Shown here: positions 45,476 through 60,325 of the stretch, piece after piece
Numbering within the stretch: the first letter of the stretch is position 1
How the letters are laid out: each line of letters begins with the position of its first letter
Assembly (NCBI RefSeq): GCF_052857255.1
Contig: NC_135506.1
Location: 74,413,056 to 74,477,055 of the forward strand
Origin: Amblyomma americanum
Taxonomy: Eukaryota > Arthropoda > Arachnida > Ixodida > Ixodidae
Direction of reading: 5' to 3'
Length of the DNA: 64,000 bases
Program-made: the position numbers and the translations under genes
Notes under the pieces: model-generated
Told to the model about the DNA's origin: nothing
Database searches by the model: none
The model's input: only the letters and a program-made list of their open reading frames with translations

Positions 45476-45790
45476 CCGAACGAATTTATTTTTCATTTTG
45501 GCTTTCTGGATTTATCTGCAAGGTTTGCGCATTGTTTGGTACCGGACTTGGTCCCATATGTCCGCATACAACGAGCAATAATACAGTTGTAAATATCACC
45601 GAAGCCATAATAAATGTATATTGTCTTGCGTGAGCGCCTTTAATGTTCTTTAAAAGAAAGTAAGATGTTTAATAAATAAAAAATTTGGCTGAAGGTTTAG
45701 CTTGGTTAAGCCTGGAAGATTGCGAAAGCAATACCCTTGGCTGCGCCTTGGTTCGGCTGATGGTGTGGACATGGTTGCCCTTTGTTAAAC

Positions 45791-46348
45791 TTATGCTATA
45801 CATTGTTTTGCTACCATCAACGTCATGTCACCGTCTGGTTCGGCCGTGATGAGAGACTTCTCCCGATTCTTATTCAAGCGCTCCTCCTTTTCTTGGGCTC
45901 TCTGCTTTCGTCTCGCCTCGTTGCGTTCTCTCTTCTTGGCTGCATACTGCGCTCTTCTTTTAGCAAGACGCTCTGCTCACCGTTTCAGCGTTTCTTCAGC
46001 ACGGCGCTTTCTTCTGTTGAAGTTGTAGCGTTCCATACCATTCATAGATGCATCATCGTCACCCTTTGAAGCATCCATGATAGTCTCTTCGGCATTAAGA
46101 GTGTCCATGAAACTTGTCTCCGAACTACTGGTTGTCTCCACAGTTTCGCTACCGTTAACGCCACTTATTAAACTTGGCCCTGAACTTGTGGATGCACCCG
46201 CATCAAGCGATGTTGATCGGCGTGCTCGCCACGCTGCTGCATACGCACGTGTTTTAGCTCGCCGTTCTTCTTCTGTTTCTTCAGCACGGCGCCGTCGCTT
46301 GGCCGCAGCAGATCCTTCCAGCCTCGCCTTGTACACCTCATCCGACAT
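45791..46348 (-). pseudogene. Arg-rich repeat protein with internal TGA
   Basis: The frame from the ATG at 46346-46348 reads MSDEVYKARLEGSAAAKRR, then RRAEETEEERRAKTRAYAAA. A Ser/Thr-rich middle follows, then a second basic block RRKRRAEETLKR. A TGA at 45977-45979 (probably from CGA) interrupts it; the same frame continues with AERLAKRRAQYAAKKRERN and ends at a TAA at 45791-45793. The total is 185 codons. Repeated RRRRAEET blocks and charge suggest a coiled, basic protein like the STPR-type repeats common in tick repeat families. No enzyme domain. An in-frame ATG also lies at 46372, but the lower one sits better behind the TATA-like box. Confidence 0.55.
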
Positions 46349-46393
46349 AGTGCAAGGCAGCGCGCCGACCACTGCGAGGAGCCGAGCTGTAGC

Positions 46394-46545
46394 CCCATTT
46401 ATCCTCCTAGCGTGACGTCACACCAGCGAGCGCCCTCTCTCGGTAGCGCCACAGCAGTGGCGCGCATGGCTTCGCCTCCAACATCGATACCGCGAGCTGG
46501 GGCCCCGTCTCTCGGTCTGGCGTGACGTCACACTATCACGTGACG
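46394..46545 (-). promoter_or_regulatory. Candidate promoter of the Arg-rich frame
   Basis: On minus, GGATAAATGG (46395-46404) lies about 50 bp upstream of the ATG at 46348, in a TATA-like position. Two perfect CRE sites TGACGTCA lie at 46413-46420 and 46523-46530, and an E-box CACGTG at 46537-46542. In copy 1 the second CRE is kept (930-937) and the first has changed. Function is inferred from spacing only. Confidence 0.4.
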
Positions 46546-46645
46546 CGCAGCTGTGTAAGGAGGCGCCACTACCACCGATGGGCCGAAAGTGCGATCAGTA
46601 TTGCTTTCGCAATAAAAATAGGCTGGGGTTTAGCTCCGGTTTAAC

Positions 46646-46879
46646 CTAGTTGGATTGCGAAAGCTTCGTTTCCTCGGCACGTCGTCTACGCAGCGTCTCA
46701 TTCTGACGCTCTCGAGAACTCAAACCGGTCTCTTTCGCACTCCGGGACGTGGAACGCCTTCTTCTAGCCCCATCTTCGTTACAACGCTTCTCGAGTCGTG
46801 CGGCGCGTTCTTCGCGTTGAGCGCGTTGTCTCTTCCTCGCTTCGTTCTGTCGTTGTTGCGTCTCTTTCGCGCTCTCCAT
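46646..46879 (-). CDS. Arg-rich repeat protein, upstream frame
   Basis: 77 residues: MESAKETQQRQNEARKRQR, then EERAARLEKR, RRRRSTSRSAKET and RRRRAEETKLSQSN. The composition is nearly all Arg, Glu, Gln, Ser and Ala. It ends inside the CTTTCGCAATC motif that recurs in this repeat. Its paralogue in copy 1 (1053-1286) has a stop at codon 35. It might be an exon of a longer product or a separate repeat block. No domain with known activity. Confidence 0.4.
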   Translation of the reverse strand: MESAKETQQRQNEARKRQRAQREERAARLEKRCNEDGARRRRSTSRSAKETGLSSRERQNETLRRRRAEETKLSQSN

Positions 46880-47182
46880 AACGACTACAATACGCTGACT
46901 GACTGATGTTTCTTATAGGAAGAAGGAAAAGGAAAGAGCACGGTCCTGCCAAATTGCTCAAGCCGAGCCACGCTGGCTGCCGCGCGCTGAAAGTAGGAGA
47001 GTTAAAGGACAGGAGAGCAAAGAGTGAAAGAAAATACGCGCCGCGGTAATAGTCCCCGGCCGACCCGTTCCAGAGTGCTGGAATCCAAGCACTCCGCCAT
47101 ATTCTAAACATAAGTTTAACACCTTAGGTCCAAGGACCCTTTGCAGATATTAAATCAGGTATCAGGTATGAGCCATAGCCAT

Positions 47183-50043
<2,861 letters not shown>

Positions 50044-50044
<1 letters not shown>

Positions 50045-50308
50045 TAGGAAAAGATAGAACGCAGTAACTGTCTCACATATCTCGGTGGGCACCCGAATCG
50101 CGCCGCAAGAGAAGGGTTAAAGGAGATCGTGAAAGAACTACGGAAGAAAGAGGTGCCGTAGTGGAGGTCTCCGGAATAACTTAGGCCACCTGGGTAACTT
50201 CCTGCTACCTCACCGGACATTAAAAGGCGGCCGCCGCGGTCCGGTTCGATCCCGGGTACTCCGCCTCAGTAGAGGAGCGCCTTAAGCACTGAGCCACCGC
50301 GGCGGCTT
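50044..50308 (-). mobile_element. Ruka-like SINE, copy 2
   Basis: Same insertion as 13587-13881, with a short deletion in the body before the CGGCCGCCGCGGTCCGG region. Confidence 0.8.
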
Positions 50309-51440
50309 CACCTTTTAACCTTTTTCTTCTTTAGGGTTTAAGGCATAAGGGCTCCACAGATCGATATGAAACCAATGCAGACTTTGGCAAAAGCTTTGCA
50401 ATGGCGGGCCCTTTCGGCGCAGATAGTACGTTTATTGGTGAACCTGCTTTAGACGTTTTATCAAGAACCTGGGGAATAATGGAGTTAAATTTTCCAATAC
50501 ATGATGAGCACATTAATTGCTTATGTTATGAAGCATTAGTAGAATGGTTATCCATAAAATTATTGCGGTATAGACCGTCCTGCGTCATAACGTAAAAGTG
50601 GAGCGGTAAGAACGAGCGGCCTGTATTGGCAGTGCGTATCGATATTGATATCAGAGATGTGTTAGTAGCGCCGAATGAATATGTGTCATTCGTTCCACAT
50701 TGTCTGGCACGGCCTGAATACGTGCGTAAAGCCCAATTGACGAAAAAGGAAAAGGTATTACTTCGCAGTGAGCACCCGAACCCTGATATGAGAAAGGATT
50801 GAGAAAGAGGTCCCGGTGGGGAAGGCCGCGAATTACTTTAACAACTTTGGGATATTTACGTCAATTTGAATAATTCTCGGAGCCAGTCAGAGCTATCAGT
50901 GCGCGCTAGCCGTAAGTCACACAGGCATAGGCTTGTTGCGCATGACATGCACAAATTATGCGAAACATAACCGGGCACACACAGGGGTCTAGAATGCAAG
51001 AAAAGCAGAAACCAGAAAGTGTCACACAGGCGTGACACGCGCGCTGTGCGCACACACTCAATTTTTCTCAGTCTTCTCAGTAAATCTGACGGCTATTTAC
51101 AGGCGGTGGCTCTTACTCATTGAGCTAAGGTACCAGCGTTAATTATGAACTTGAGATTGTAGAAGCAGCTTAGTCCACCTAACCACACGCCCCTGCAGAT
51201 ATATTTCATTAAAGAAACAACATGTTGGCTCAGCACTCTGTGTCAGTTAAACACAGAGTTTATTTAAGGAATAAAGGAAGTGTTACTAAGGTGGTAGTAA
51301 CTAGCACCCAGAGCAAAAAATAGCAAGGGCTGCATTTATTAACTACTCCCTGAAGAGGGTACTGAATAGTGTTATGAAAAGTAATAAAACGAAGTCATAG
51401 TAAGTGCTGCACTTATTACTTTATTCTTATCTTTTTTAAC
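50309..51440. other. Old duplicated sequence, copy 2
   Basis: Counterpart of 13882-15000. The plus frame 50401-50595 (65 codons) is open and coding-like but unrecognised. No other gene. Confidence 0.35.
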
Positions 51441-52650
51441 AGTGCAGAAGCCAGACACGGGAGAAGGCAAATAAACCGAGGGTCATCTCTTTTCTGGAGT
51501 TGTGAAGCGTCAGCAACTCAGAAAAAGGAGGATCGATCTCTTCCAGCACAAAAGACAACAATCAGGAGAAGCGAGTCAACCGGAACGAAAACGAAAGCAA
51601 AGACAATGCTCATTTAAGGAGGCTGGCTGAGCAAATTAAATTCCTCAAGCAAAAGTTGAATACGGCGACAGCTGAAAATAAATCAGGAACAAATAACCAG
51701 ACAACAGAATCCTCCTAGCATGGTTGCCTGTCCTCAGGACATTGATAGAGATAGCACTGCCAATGAGAATGACGAACAGCCTGAATGCAGACGCAAGAAA
51801 GCGAAAATAGAAAAGGTAGAAGTGAAACTAACACTAAAGTAGCCTCGGCTCCCACAAAAATGGCGGAATGAATTTCGCGCATTTAAGATCTTGGTATGGT
51901 GCAACTTTCCGCTTCGAATAGAGTAATGAAAGGAGCTTACAAGGTTCTGTATCCGGAGATTAACCCGGATATGCAACAGAACTCCGGTATAAATTACCCC
52001 GTCAGTCAACAGTCTGGAGTAATAAAAGGCAAAGTACACTCAGTTGCCTATGGTGCAGTACTTAAAGCAACACCGTTAGCTTGCCATAAGCAATAGGGTG
52101 CAGACAAAGATGGCTGAGTCAAAATTCAATTTACTGTCTAGCAATTGAACGCCAGGAGATTCACATCAACACGCAGGGTCTTAGAATTGCAAATTAAAAA
52201 CTATGCGGAAGAAAAAGCGGATGCCATCGCAAACCAAAAAATTAGAGCGGAAGTTAATATCCCTGGCCACTCAGTCTTTGAAAAATAAGAAGGCGAAGCG
52301 TCTCAAAACAAAATAGCCATTCAGGTGCACGAAAACTTAACGGCTGAAGAAGTCGACTTGGGGTACGACATTGAAGCACACGACTTCATTAAAACTTCAC
52401 CTAACAAGCGCACTGGAAAACCACGTATGTACATATTGACTGTATGCACATCTCCTGGGGACCGAAGTGAGGCGATAGCGAAACTTTCAGACCAACGCGT
52501 AATATAGCCAAATGTCTGTGGTCCGGCACCTAAACGCTCTACACCTTGCATGGGGATATACGAACAACAGTAAAAAAAAATGCTGATGGCCTAGCTCTGT
52601 TAAGCCAGATATACGTAGCGAAAGCGCGGAAACTTTTGCATCAGATGAGT
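51440..52650 (+). pseudogene. Fossil LINE: ORF1 end and endonuclease start, copy 2
   Basis: This is less decayed than 15000-16250 in places. A frame near 51715-51843 reads VACPQDIDRDSTANENDEQP, like an ORF1 end. 51896-52096 reads VMKGAYKVLYPEINPDMQQN. 52325-52507 has HENLTAEEVDLGYDIEAHDF and MYILTVCTSPGDRSEAIAKL, the strand before the missing GDFN motif. Stops and shifts remain. Confidence 0.55.
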
Positions 52651-52689
52651 ACATTCACAGGATGCGCGTTTAGTCATGGCTACATATTG

Positions 52690-52770
52690 AGCTGTCGTGG
52701 CGGAGCGATAGCATCTTCGCCTCATATTCGAAAGGCCCTGATTCGATTCCGAGCCTCGGCACATGTTTTT
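52690..52770 (+). mobile_element. tRNA-like head of the second SINE type, copy 2
   Basis: GTGGCGGAGCGATAGC and CTGATTCGATTCCGAG followed by a T-run; counterpart of 16262-16345. Confidence 0.5.
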
Positions 52771-52859
52771 TTTTATTCAGTTTGTGTGCGGTGGGTTTCA
52801 GTGGCTTCCATAGATTCCATCACCGAACAGGTAGGTTAGCGGTTAAGCGCAGGCTGTTA

Positions 52860-53175
52860 AGGCACGTTTATACTCTGGGGCAACGCGCGCGCGTGCGCTG
52901 CACGTCGACGTCACGTCGGCCGAACCGTGACCCTCTAAACTCCAACGGCGCTTGACCGCCGACGCGTTCAGCGGCTTCGGCGCACTATGGCCGCTCTAGC
53001 GCAGACTTGGAGCATGTATCTATTTCCCGCGGAGTGCGCCAGCCGCTGCCGGCCCGGCCAGACCGGTTCGGCTCTGCGGCGATGCGCGCGTTGTGACGTC
53101 ATGTGCCTCCTCGGAGCACCGCCATGGCGAAATCTCAAGTTCGCTGCCTGTAACGCTTTCGCTTTAAAAGGTAAC
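52860..53175. repeat. GC-rich repeat with TGACGTCA, copy 2
   Basis: Counterpart of 16440-16760. Confidence 0.45.
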
Positions 53176-53408
53176 GCACTATAGGACATGGCCCAGACAT
53201 TAGAGATGTGACTCCTTATGAACTGAGATAGAGTCAATAGGACAGGTACAAGCGTAACAAGGGGTGTCCCGCCAGACTTAATGTCCACAAGAAATATTTG
53301 CCAAGTGACTTGGTGGGATACAGAGTGAAATATGGGATTGGTCTTTATATTCGGAATACTGTTGTAAAAGCCAGGGGACACAAAAATGAAAATTGGTTTT
53401 TGTGAAAA

Positions 53409-53712
53409 GCCCCGCCGCGGTGGCTCAGTGGTTAGGGCGCTCGACTACTGATCCGGAGTTCCCGGGTTCGAACTCTACCGCGGCGGCTGCGTTTTCATGG
53501 AGGAAAAACGCTAAGGCGCCCGTGTGCTGTGCGATGTCAGTGCACGTTAAAGATCCCCAGGTGGTCGAAATTATTCCGGAGCCCTCCACTACGGCCCCTC
53601 TTCTTCCTTTCTTCTTTCACTCCCTCCTTTATCTCTTCCCTTACGGCGCGGTTCAGGTGTCAAACGATATATGAGACAGATACTGCGCCATTTCCTTTCC
53701 CCAAAAGACCAA

Positions 53713-53752
<40 letters not shown>
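53409..53752 (+). mobile_element. Ruka-like SINE, present only in copy 2
   Basis: A complete element: GCCGCGGTGGCTCAGTGG, GGGTTCGAACTCTACC (B box with changes), body and an (ATT)n tail. TGTGAAAA (53401-53408) and TGTGCAAA (53753-53760) form the target duplication. Copy 1 has the empty site TGTGAAAATAAAATGG at about 16986-17001. Confidence 0.9.
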
Positions 53753-53753
<1 letters not shown>

Positions 53754-53755
53754 GT

Positions 53756-54090
53756 GCAAATAAAATGGCGGGGTATCTGTCTCACATATCGGCTGACACC
53801 TGAACCGCTTCAAGGGATGAGATAAAAGGTGGGTGAAAGAAGAAATGAAAAAAAGGTCCCGTTGTGGAGGGCTCCGGAATGATTTCGGCCGCCTGGGGAT
53901 CTTTAACGTGCACAGACATCGCACAGCACGCGGGCGCCTTTGTGTTGCGCCTCCATTGAAACGCTGCCGCCGCGGTCGGGTTAGAACTAAGGCGGCAGCA
54001 TTTCGATGGAGGCGATACCGGCTTTACGGCGGGATTCAGGTGCGCAACTAGAAATGTGAGACAGTTACGTGTGATTTCCTTTCCTAAAAG
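53756..54090 (-). mobile_element. Ruka-like SINE and inverted fragment, copy 2
   Basis: Counterpart of 16985-17332. Confidence 0.65.
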
Positions 54091-55560
54091 TGCATTTTCA
54101 CTTTTTCTCATTTCTTCACCAGTTCTTTTATTTGATTTCATAAGAGTGGTTAGTTGGGAACCACAAGGGTATAAAAAGCTATGCACCAAACTGAGGCTCG
54201 ATCGATTTGGATATTCCTTGAATGAGAGCGAATAATCAAGGTTGAAAATAGAAGCCTTGAGAATTGAGAGGGCCCCTTCGATCGCCGTTACTGAAAGAAA
54301 AAAAGGCGCACCTGTCTGGAAATGGTGATGGTAATCCAAAATAGGTTTCTCCATTTTTCTGCTGCGGTCTTCGGTGCAAGGTTTTTCCATCCTTATTAAC
54401 AGCGTTAATACTCTCCTTCTGCAGAAAATACGGCGCCGTCATCGCCAACGTTATGAAAAAATCTCCGGAGAAGCAACCTAATGGGCCCCCTCAAGTGTGA
54501 CATAGGCTGGTGCCGTCATCAAAACCTGCCCACCGTATTGTGACCAAACTGACCATCATGGCAGCTGGTATTTAAATTAATGATTGGTCGCCAGAGGTTG
54601 CTCGGAAATAGGAACATGTGTCGAACAAGCCCCACCAGTGGGAGCGCGTGCTATCGCTGGGCAGTCGCTCATCGCTTAACCGCTGCACCACTGCGCAAGG
54701 TGTGCTATGAGGACTCCCAGGGTCCTATAAATTAAGTCGAGAATCTCCAATTCTGCATTCATGAGCATAAACGAGTTGACACTATCGTTTCATACAGTCA
54801 AGGCGGAGCTTATGTGTCCCCTCCAATGTTTGCTGTTGTGATTATGGCGGGCTGTTCTTGCCCTTATAGGGTTGTTTTTCGGCGCTGTCTTTTCGCGCCG
54901 TTATTGTTCCGTTTATATTTTGGAAATTTTTTCCGCCTCAAGCCCCCCCTTCACTGCCCTTGGCGGATGGCATTGCAAAAAAACTGGCTTAATTCCGATT
55001 TTTCTCCCGGTCTTTGTGTTTCGCCCGTTATCCTTCTTGTGGCTAGATCGTTCTCGGTCTCGTTCCGCTGTGCAAAACTTTCGCCTTCCGCACCCTCCAT
55101 TTTCCTAAAGGCGCATTTCTTAGGCGACATTTCCTCGTGCCAGGCCTTTGAGGGGACATGCTAATCCTGAAAGATTTTGCCCCAAGCTTTTGTTGACTTA
55201 ACATGAAAACATGAAGAGTTGTCGTCGCACCAAATCACCGTTAGTGTCCGAGGTATAATTCCCTGATTGGTAGAGAGAGGTGACGTAATGTCGCGACGTC
55301 ATCACAACCTGACTACCGCATAATGCGCTAACTGCACAATGTGGCAGGTGGTAGTTATATAATGCATAGTCCAGAAAGGTTACGTGACCTTGCAGCGTCA
55401 TCACAACCTGCCCACTGGGTTGGGAGCAACCTACTGCCTAGACGGAAACCTAGATCGAGAATCGAAATCAATAATCGCAAAATAAGTGTGATATATGGAA
55501 AGGTTGGCACTTGCAACGGTAGCGGATACTTGGTTATGCAGCTAGCAGTCAGAATATTTG
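54091..55560. other. Duplicated sequence with low-copy repeats, copy 2
   Basis: Counterpart of 17333-19110, without the SINE at 17577. The GTCATCA-ACCTGCCCAC motifs are kept. No gene is supported; the plus frame 54814-55164 differs from its copy 1 partner and has no domain. Confidence 0.4.
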
Positions 55561-55564
55561 ATTG

Positions 55565-55747
55565 ATTTATGGGGTTTTAACGCCCGAGAGCGACTGAGAC
55601 AATGAAGGATGCCGCAGTGAAGGACTCCGGAAATTTCGACCACCTGGGGTTCTTTAACCTGCACAGACATCGTACAGTACATGGGCCTCTAAAATTGAAA
55701 AAAAAGAGAATTTTCGCCTGCATCGAAATTCGACCGCCACGGCCAGG
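55565..55747 (-). mobile_element. Second SINE family, part 1 (split by LINE B2)
   Basis: The body and tail of the element that is intact at 19115-19354. The head continues at 58421-58470. Confidence 0.65.
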
Positions 55748-58420
55748 TGGTGGTGGTGGTGGTAGTGGTTTTATTAAAAATAATAGTAAAAAGGAAGGAA
55801 AAGATTTTTGCTAGCCCCGGCATCTGCCATCGATACTCAAGCACCTGAGCTGGGGCAGCGGAAATAAAGGACAGCAGGCAGAATGGAGAAATGAAATGAA
55901 AGAGGTGACGGGACAGGAATAGAGGACAGGGGGACAAGTAATATGTACAAACTATTTACACAATAAGTAATGTGTCCAGGTTGTGCGCGTGATTAGTTCA
56001 TTTTAGAGTAATTAAATCACACACGCGCACAGCACTGTGTAGGTTACAACTGGAGTGGGGCGTCCAGTTATTAATCGTTCAAGGTAGAACTCGCGGAGCG
56101 TTCGGTCACTGCGTGTAACTACCTGACGGAGAACAGACGGGACGTCAAGCCCGTGTGTTCGAGGAATGCACAGAGGCTCACCAAAGTTCGCTCACGAGTG
56201 CGCGCACTGCCCTGCGGCCACAATAGCGTCTTGATGGAGTCTGGTAGTATGCCCTGCGCCCTATAGGCCGCGAGCATATCGCGACGAGCATCGGCGAACG
56301 CGGAGCAGCGAAGGAGCAGATGATCTAGTGTTTCCACTGCACCGCATCCGTCACACACATCACTCGTCGCGATTCCGTGACGCACCCGTCGTTCCCCGGG
56401 CCACACGCAGCCAATGCGCGAGCGGAGGATCATTGCACGTTGCGACCGTGTAAGTGCGCGACAGCCGGTGACACTGTCGATGCGCTCACCTCCCGCGATG
56501 CGTGGGTCGGGGTGCTGCTTTCGGAGATGGTCGTGAATGGCCGCACGCACGTCCTCCAGCGCAAGGGGCAGATCGCTGGCAGGTAGTTGATGTGCAGCGG
56601 TCGCGAGGTCGTCAGCTTCTTCGTTGCCGGCGATGCCGCAGTGACCGGGCACCCACTGTGCACGCACGGCACAACCTCTCTGCGCGAGGCGCTCGATGCG
56701 CGAGCGAATTTCCCGCACTAGTGGGGTACCGCGGCCGTTAGATTGCAGGCGGCTGAGGGCGGCGCGGGAGTCGCACAGCAGAGCACTCCTGGGCGGCGGA
56801 GGGCCGAGATTGAGCAGCAGGTCCAGCCCGAGCCGGATTCCCATCAACTCCGCCGTGGTGGAGGAGCCCAGGAAGGTTGCGTGTTGCTGGCTGTGCAGTC
56901 GCAGGGCGGGGATGGTGGCCGCCGCAGCAAGTGAGCAGCTGTCGCGGGTCACTGAGCCGTCGGTGTACACGAGGAGATGGTCCTGGAGCTCCTCGTGTAT
57001 GACGGCTCTGGCCAGCTGCTGCACAGCGCAGTGGGGTGTGCTCCGCTTTCCCGCGATGTCGACGATCTCTCGCTGTACCTCCGAGGCAGCAGGCCAGGGC
57101 GCGCAGGAGCCGTAAGGGGGTGGGCCTTGGGTCAATTGCTCATACTCGAGCAGCGCCGCGCCCATTCGTGAGCGCGGGTGCGAGCGCATACGCTGCAGCA
57201 GCGAGCCGCCGTCCGGTGCGCGGTGAAGCCGGTCGATGTGATTCAGTGCCCAGCGCGCTGCTTGGAGCTCAAGGGGCCACGCTCCTGCCTCGGCCAACGT
57301 TGCAGCGCACTGCGAGTTTTTGGGCAGGCCTAGGCACACGCGCAGGGACTTGCGGTGCTGAAGCTCGAGCTTCTTCCAGCACGGCTTGCGCACCGTGACG
57401 CGCGGCAGCGCATAGAGCACCGCCCCCAAAGCTGCGGCATTGTATAGACACAGCGCGGCTTGCTGGGAGATGCCCTGGCCTCGAGCGGTAAGCTTGTGCA
57501 CGGCGGCGGTGATCCTCTTCATCTGCAGGCAGGCCTTGGTCGCCGCTGGGCGGAAGGAAAGGCGCCAGTCGATGTCCAGGCCAAGGTACCGCACCGATTT
57601 ACGCCAAGGAATCGGAGTCCCGTCCAATAACAGTGGCGCAAGGTGCGCGCGCGAGCGCGAAACGCAGGCCATGGCCACCGATTTGTCCGCGCTCAGCGAC
57701 AGACCAAGGCCGCGCAAGCTGGCATCGATTGCGGTCAGGGCTCCCTGAAGGCACCCCCGCACGCGAAACGCCTCGCCCGGTGGTCCCCGGCACCACAGAG
57801 CTATGTCGTCTGCATATATGGACATGTACACATGGTGTCGCCCGCTCGTGGGGAGGGAGGCCGGCACCACCGACATGGCCACATTAAACAGAAATGGTGA
57901 TAGGACAGAGCCCTGCGGCACGCCCATGTCGACCGGGCGAGGCTTGGAGAGCTTACCCCCTATTCGTACGCGCCTGGTGCGCCCGCTCAGGAAGCCATGA
58001 ACGTATCGCAAAAGGCGCCCGCTCACACCGGCCCCCTCAAGCACCGCGAGAATTGGTGCGCGGTGAACGTTGTCAAAAGCGCCCGAGACGTCCAGTAGCA
58101 GCAGCAGCGCAACCTGGCCTGCTGCCCTGGCATGCTCCAGCGCTGTAACAACGTCCGATATAGAATCAGCCGTGCAGCGCATCCCACGGAAACCCGTCTG
58201 CCGCTCGTCAAACAAATCAGCCTCCGCAGCCCGCTCGTTCAGACGCTGCAACGCCATATGCTCCATGAGCTTACCTGCCGCCGATGTTAATGCCACTGGC
58301 CGGTATCCGCTCAGCTCCGTAGGTGGGCGCCCTGCCTTTCGGATGGGACAAACGACCGCGGTCGCCAATCCTCCGGTAGCTCCCCGCGTTCCCACACCAG
58401 GTTGATCTGCTGCAGGAGGA
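55748..58420 (-). mobile_element. LINE B2, 5'-truncated, present only in copy 2
   Basis: A minus-strand LINE B with a (TGG)n tail (55748-55768), 3' UTR and most of the RT and RNase H. The endonuclease is lost by 5' truncation. It lies between GGCCAGG and TCAAACCC of a SINE that is uninterrupted in copy 1 near 19297. No clear target duplication. Confidence 0.9.
56119..58420 (-). pseudogene. LINE B2 ORF2: RT and RNase H, largest open frame in the window
   Basis: The open frame 56119-58473 has 784 codons, but about the first 38 residues are not LINE protein in the right frame. Relative to B3 (GACCGCGGTTCGCC) one base is missing near 58360, so the family frame is entered only at VVCPIRKAGRP. After that the RT is intact: LLDVSGAFDNV (127-136), GVPQGSVLSPFLFN (184-197) and YADD (220-223). 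RNase H keeps all acidic residues: VYTDGS (D505), AELMG (E542), CDSR (D568) and GNEEADD (D621). A CDGCGAVETLDHLLLRC zinc motif precedes the end. The endonuclease and the first RT motif are missing, so it is a truncated copy. Confidence 0.88.
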
Positions 58421-59360
58421 TCAAACCCGCGTTTTTCGTGCTGCAGCTGAGTGCCAAAACACTGAGACGACACGAACGCTCGTGTCGTATGTTTCTTCCT
58501 CTTGTCCTGTGTTTCGCGCTACTTAAAGATGAATATATTCCAACTCGCCCAGTTTTACTGTTCTCGTCAGTCCGAATGTTCAATTAGAATTGTGGTTTAG
58601 GCTTTGTAGGGTTGTGTTTACTAATTGTGTGGATTTTGTAGTTCATGGACCTAAAATTGCAAACAAACGGGCGCATACACGCACAGAAGTTGCAACACAA
58701 GCTGCTGCGACAGATTTGAAACATAACGAAATCGCAGTCTACATTTAAGGTGACTTAAGCGTCCCCAGAGTTCTAACCCGATTCTCCCGTCTGTAGAAAA
58801 TCCGCCGTCGTCGTTGTGAGCCAAAAATTTATGTAGATTAGCTCAGCTATTCCAGCATACACAATGCGAAAGACGTCGGCGTTCACTGGGTTCTTTGGCG
58901 TTGACAATGTTCTAGGCGGGACGGCTTTGGGCAAAGGAAGGGCGCATGACTCCCTGGATAAGTCAACGCCTCATTCCTGCTCTGGCTCAAGTGGCGGGCG
59001 TGAGAGAGATGTGGCGTGAATCCATTAGCGCTGACAGCGTTGTGGCTGACATGCGGTGCTGCAGCAATAGCTGGGCCGCAGCGTTCATTTGGTGATGAAT
59101 CTCTCGGGATCCACCATTGGCTGCATGCCACCTCCTAAGGTGGGAGGGAGGGTGCGCTGCATATCCAGTGTGCGGAACGAAATCAAAGCAGGCTTTTGCA
59201 GCTGGACACCAACGCCGCGCACATGAAAGCGAGATTGAGCTCTCCACTGACCCACGGAGCGGTTTGTGCGCCTTTTTTTCGTGAAAATGAATGGCCCTTA
59301 AAAAGAAGTCGACGTCAATGGACTGGATGAACGCAGTCTACTCACTTGTTTTGTTTGGTT
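58421..59360. other. Second SINE head and duplicated sequence, copy 2
   Basis: 58421-58470 is the tRNA-like head of the split SINE; the rest mirrors 19355-20250. No gene. Confidence 0.5.
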
Positions 59361-59364
59361 TTTG

Positions 59365-59600
59365 AGAAAAGGAAATAGCACAGTAACTGTCTCACATATC
59401 TCGGTGGACACCCGAACCGCACCCTAAATGAAGGGATAAAGGAGGGAGGGAAAGAAGAGGAAACTGAAACTTGATCCTCTTTCTTCCTTTCTCATTTGAC
59501 TCCCTCCTTTATCCCTTCGCTTACGGCGTGGTTCAGGTGTCCGCCAATGTATGAGACAAATACTGCGCCATTTTTCTTCCCCGAAAGCCAATCATTAATT
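59365..59600. repeat. Inverted pair of SINE 3' ends, copy 2
   Basis: Counterpart of 20255-20485. Confidence 0.7.
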
Positions 59601-59639
59601 ATTATTAAAATTTAAATTTGGATTTTGAGGAAAGGCGCA

Positions 59640-60175
59640 GCGCTGCCCAGCAGCCGAACACCTGTGGCTCGGTGCTACTAGTGGCGCATGCGCCGTAGTC
59701 ACGAGGAAGCGAGAGAAAAAGAGAAATATCCGCGGCGAGGCGCGCGTTGTGACGTCATGTGCCTCCTCGGAGCACTGCTACGGCGAAATGGCAAATTGGC
59801 GGCCCGTAAAAAGCTTTCTCGTTAAAAGCAACGGTACGGTTGCCACCTAGTCGGTGCCATCAAAACGCGGCCATTGTGGCCGGTGCAATCTGCCCATCAG
59901 ATTCGGAGCAAACTACCCATCGTTGCAAGCTGGCGGTTCAATCAATGACTGTTCGCGAGGAAATGCTCGCAGAGCAATGGGAGATTCACAAGAGCCACCA
60001 GTGGCTGTGCTTGAAACAGCCACAAACGAGAGCAGTGGCGCAGGACTTAACCACTGCACCATAGCGCCAGGGCTCTTATAAGCTCTCCCCGCCATATAGT
60101 TATGTAAAGTGGGGAATAACCCTGTCGGCAAATTAATACGCAAGGAACACAGTAATGCTATCGCGTCATACCCGT
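59640..60175. repeat. Repeat with CRE-like block, copy 2
   Basis: Counterpart of 20520-21060, including GTGACGTCATGTGCCTCC at 59749. Confidence 0.4.
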
Positions 60176-60325
60176 AACCCACCGCGGTGGATCAGTGGGT
60201 AAGGCGCTCGGATGCTGAGCCGGAGTACCCGGGTTAGAACCCGACCGCGGTGGCCGCGTTTCGAGGGAGGCGAAACGGAAAGGCGCCCGTGTGCTGTGCG
60301 ATGTCAGTGCACGTTAAACATCTCA
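60176..60325 (+). mobile_element. Ruka-like SINE head fragment, copy 2
   Basis: Counterpart of 21065-21180, slightly longer, with GTGCTGTGCGATGTCAGTGC kept. Confidence 0.7.

Noticed and set aside
58352..58473. N-terminal part of the 784-codon frame as LINE protein
   Set aside because: A one-base loss relative to B3 puts this stretch out of the family frame, and part lies in SINE sequence.
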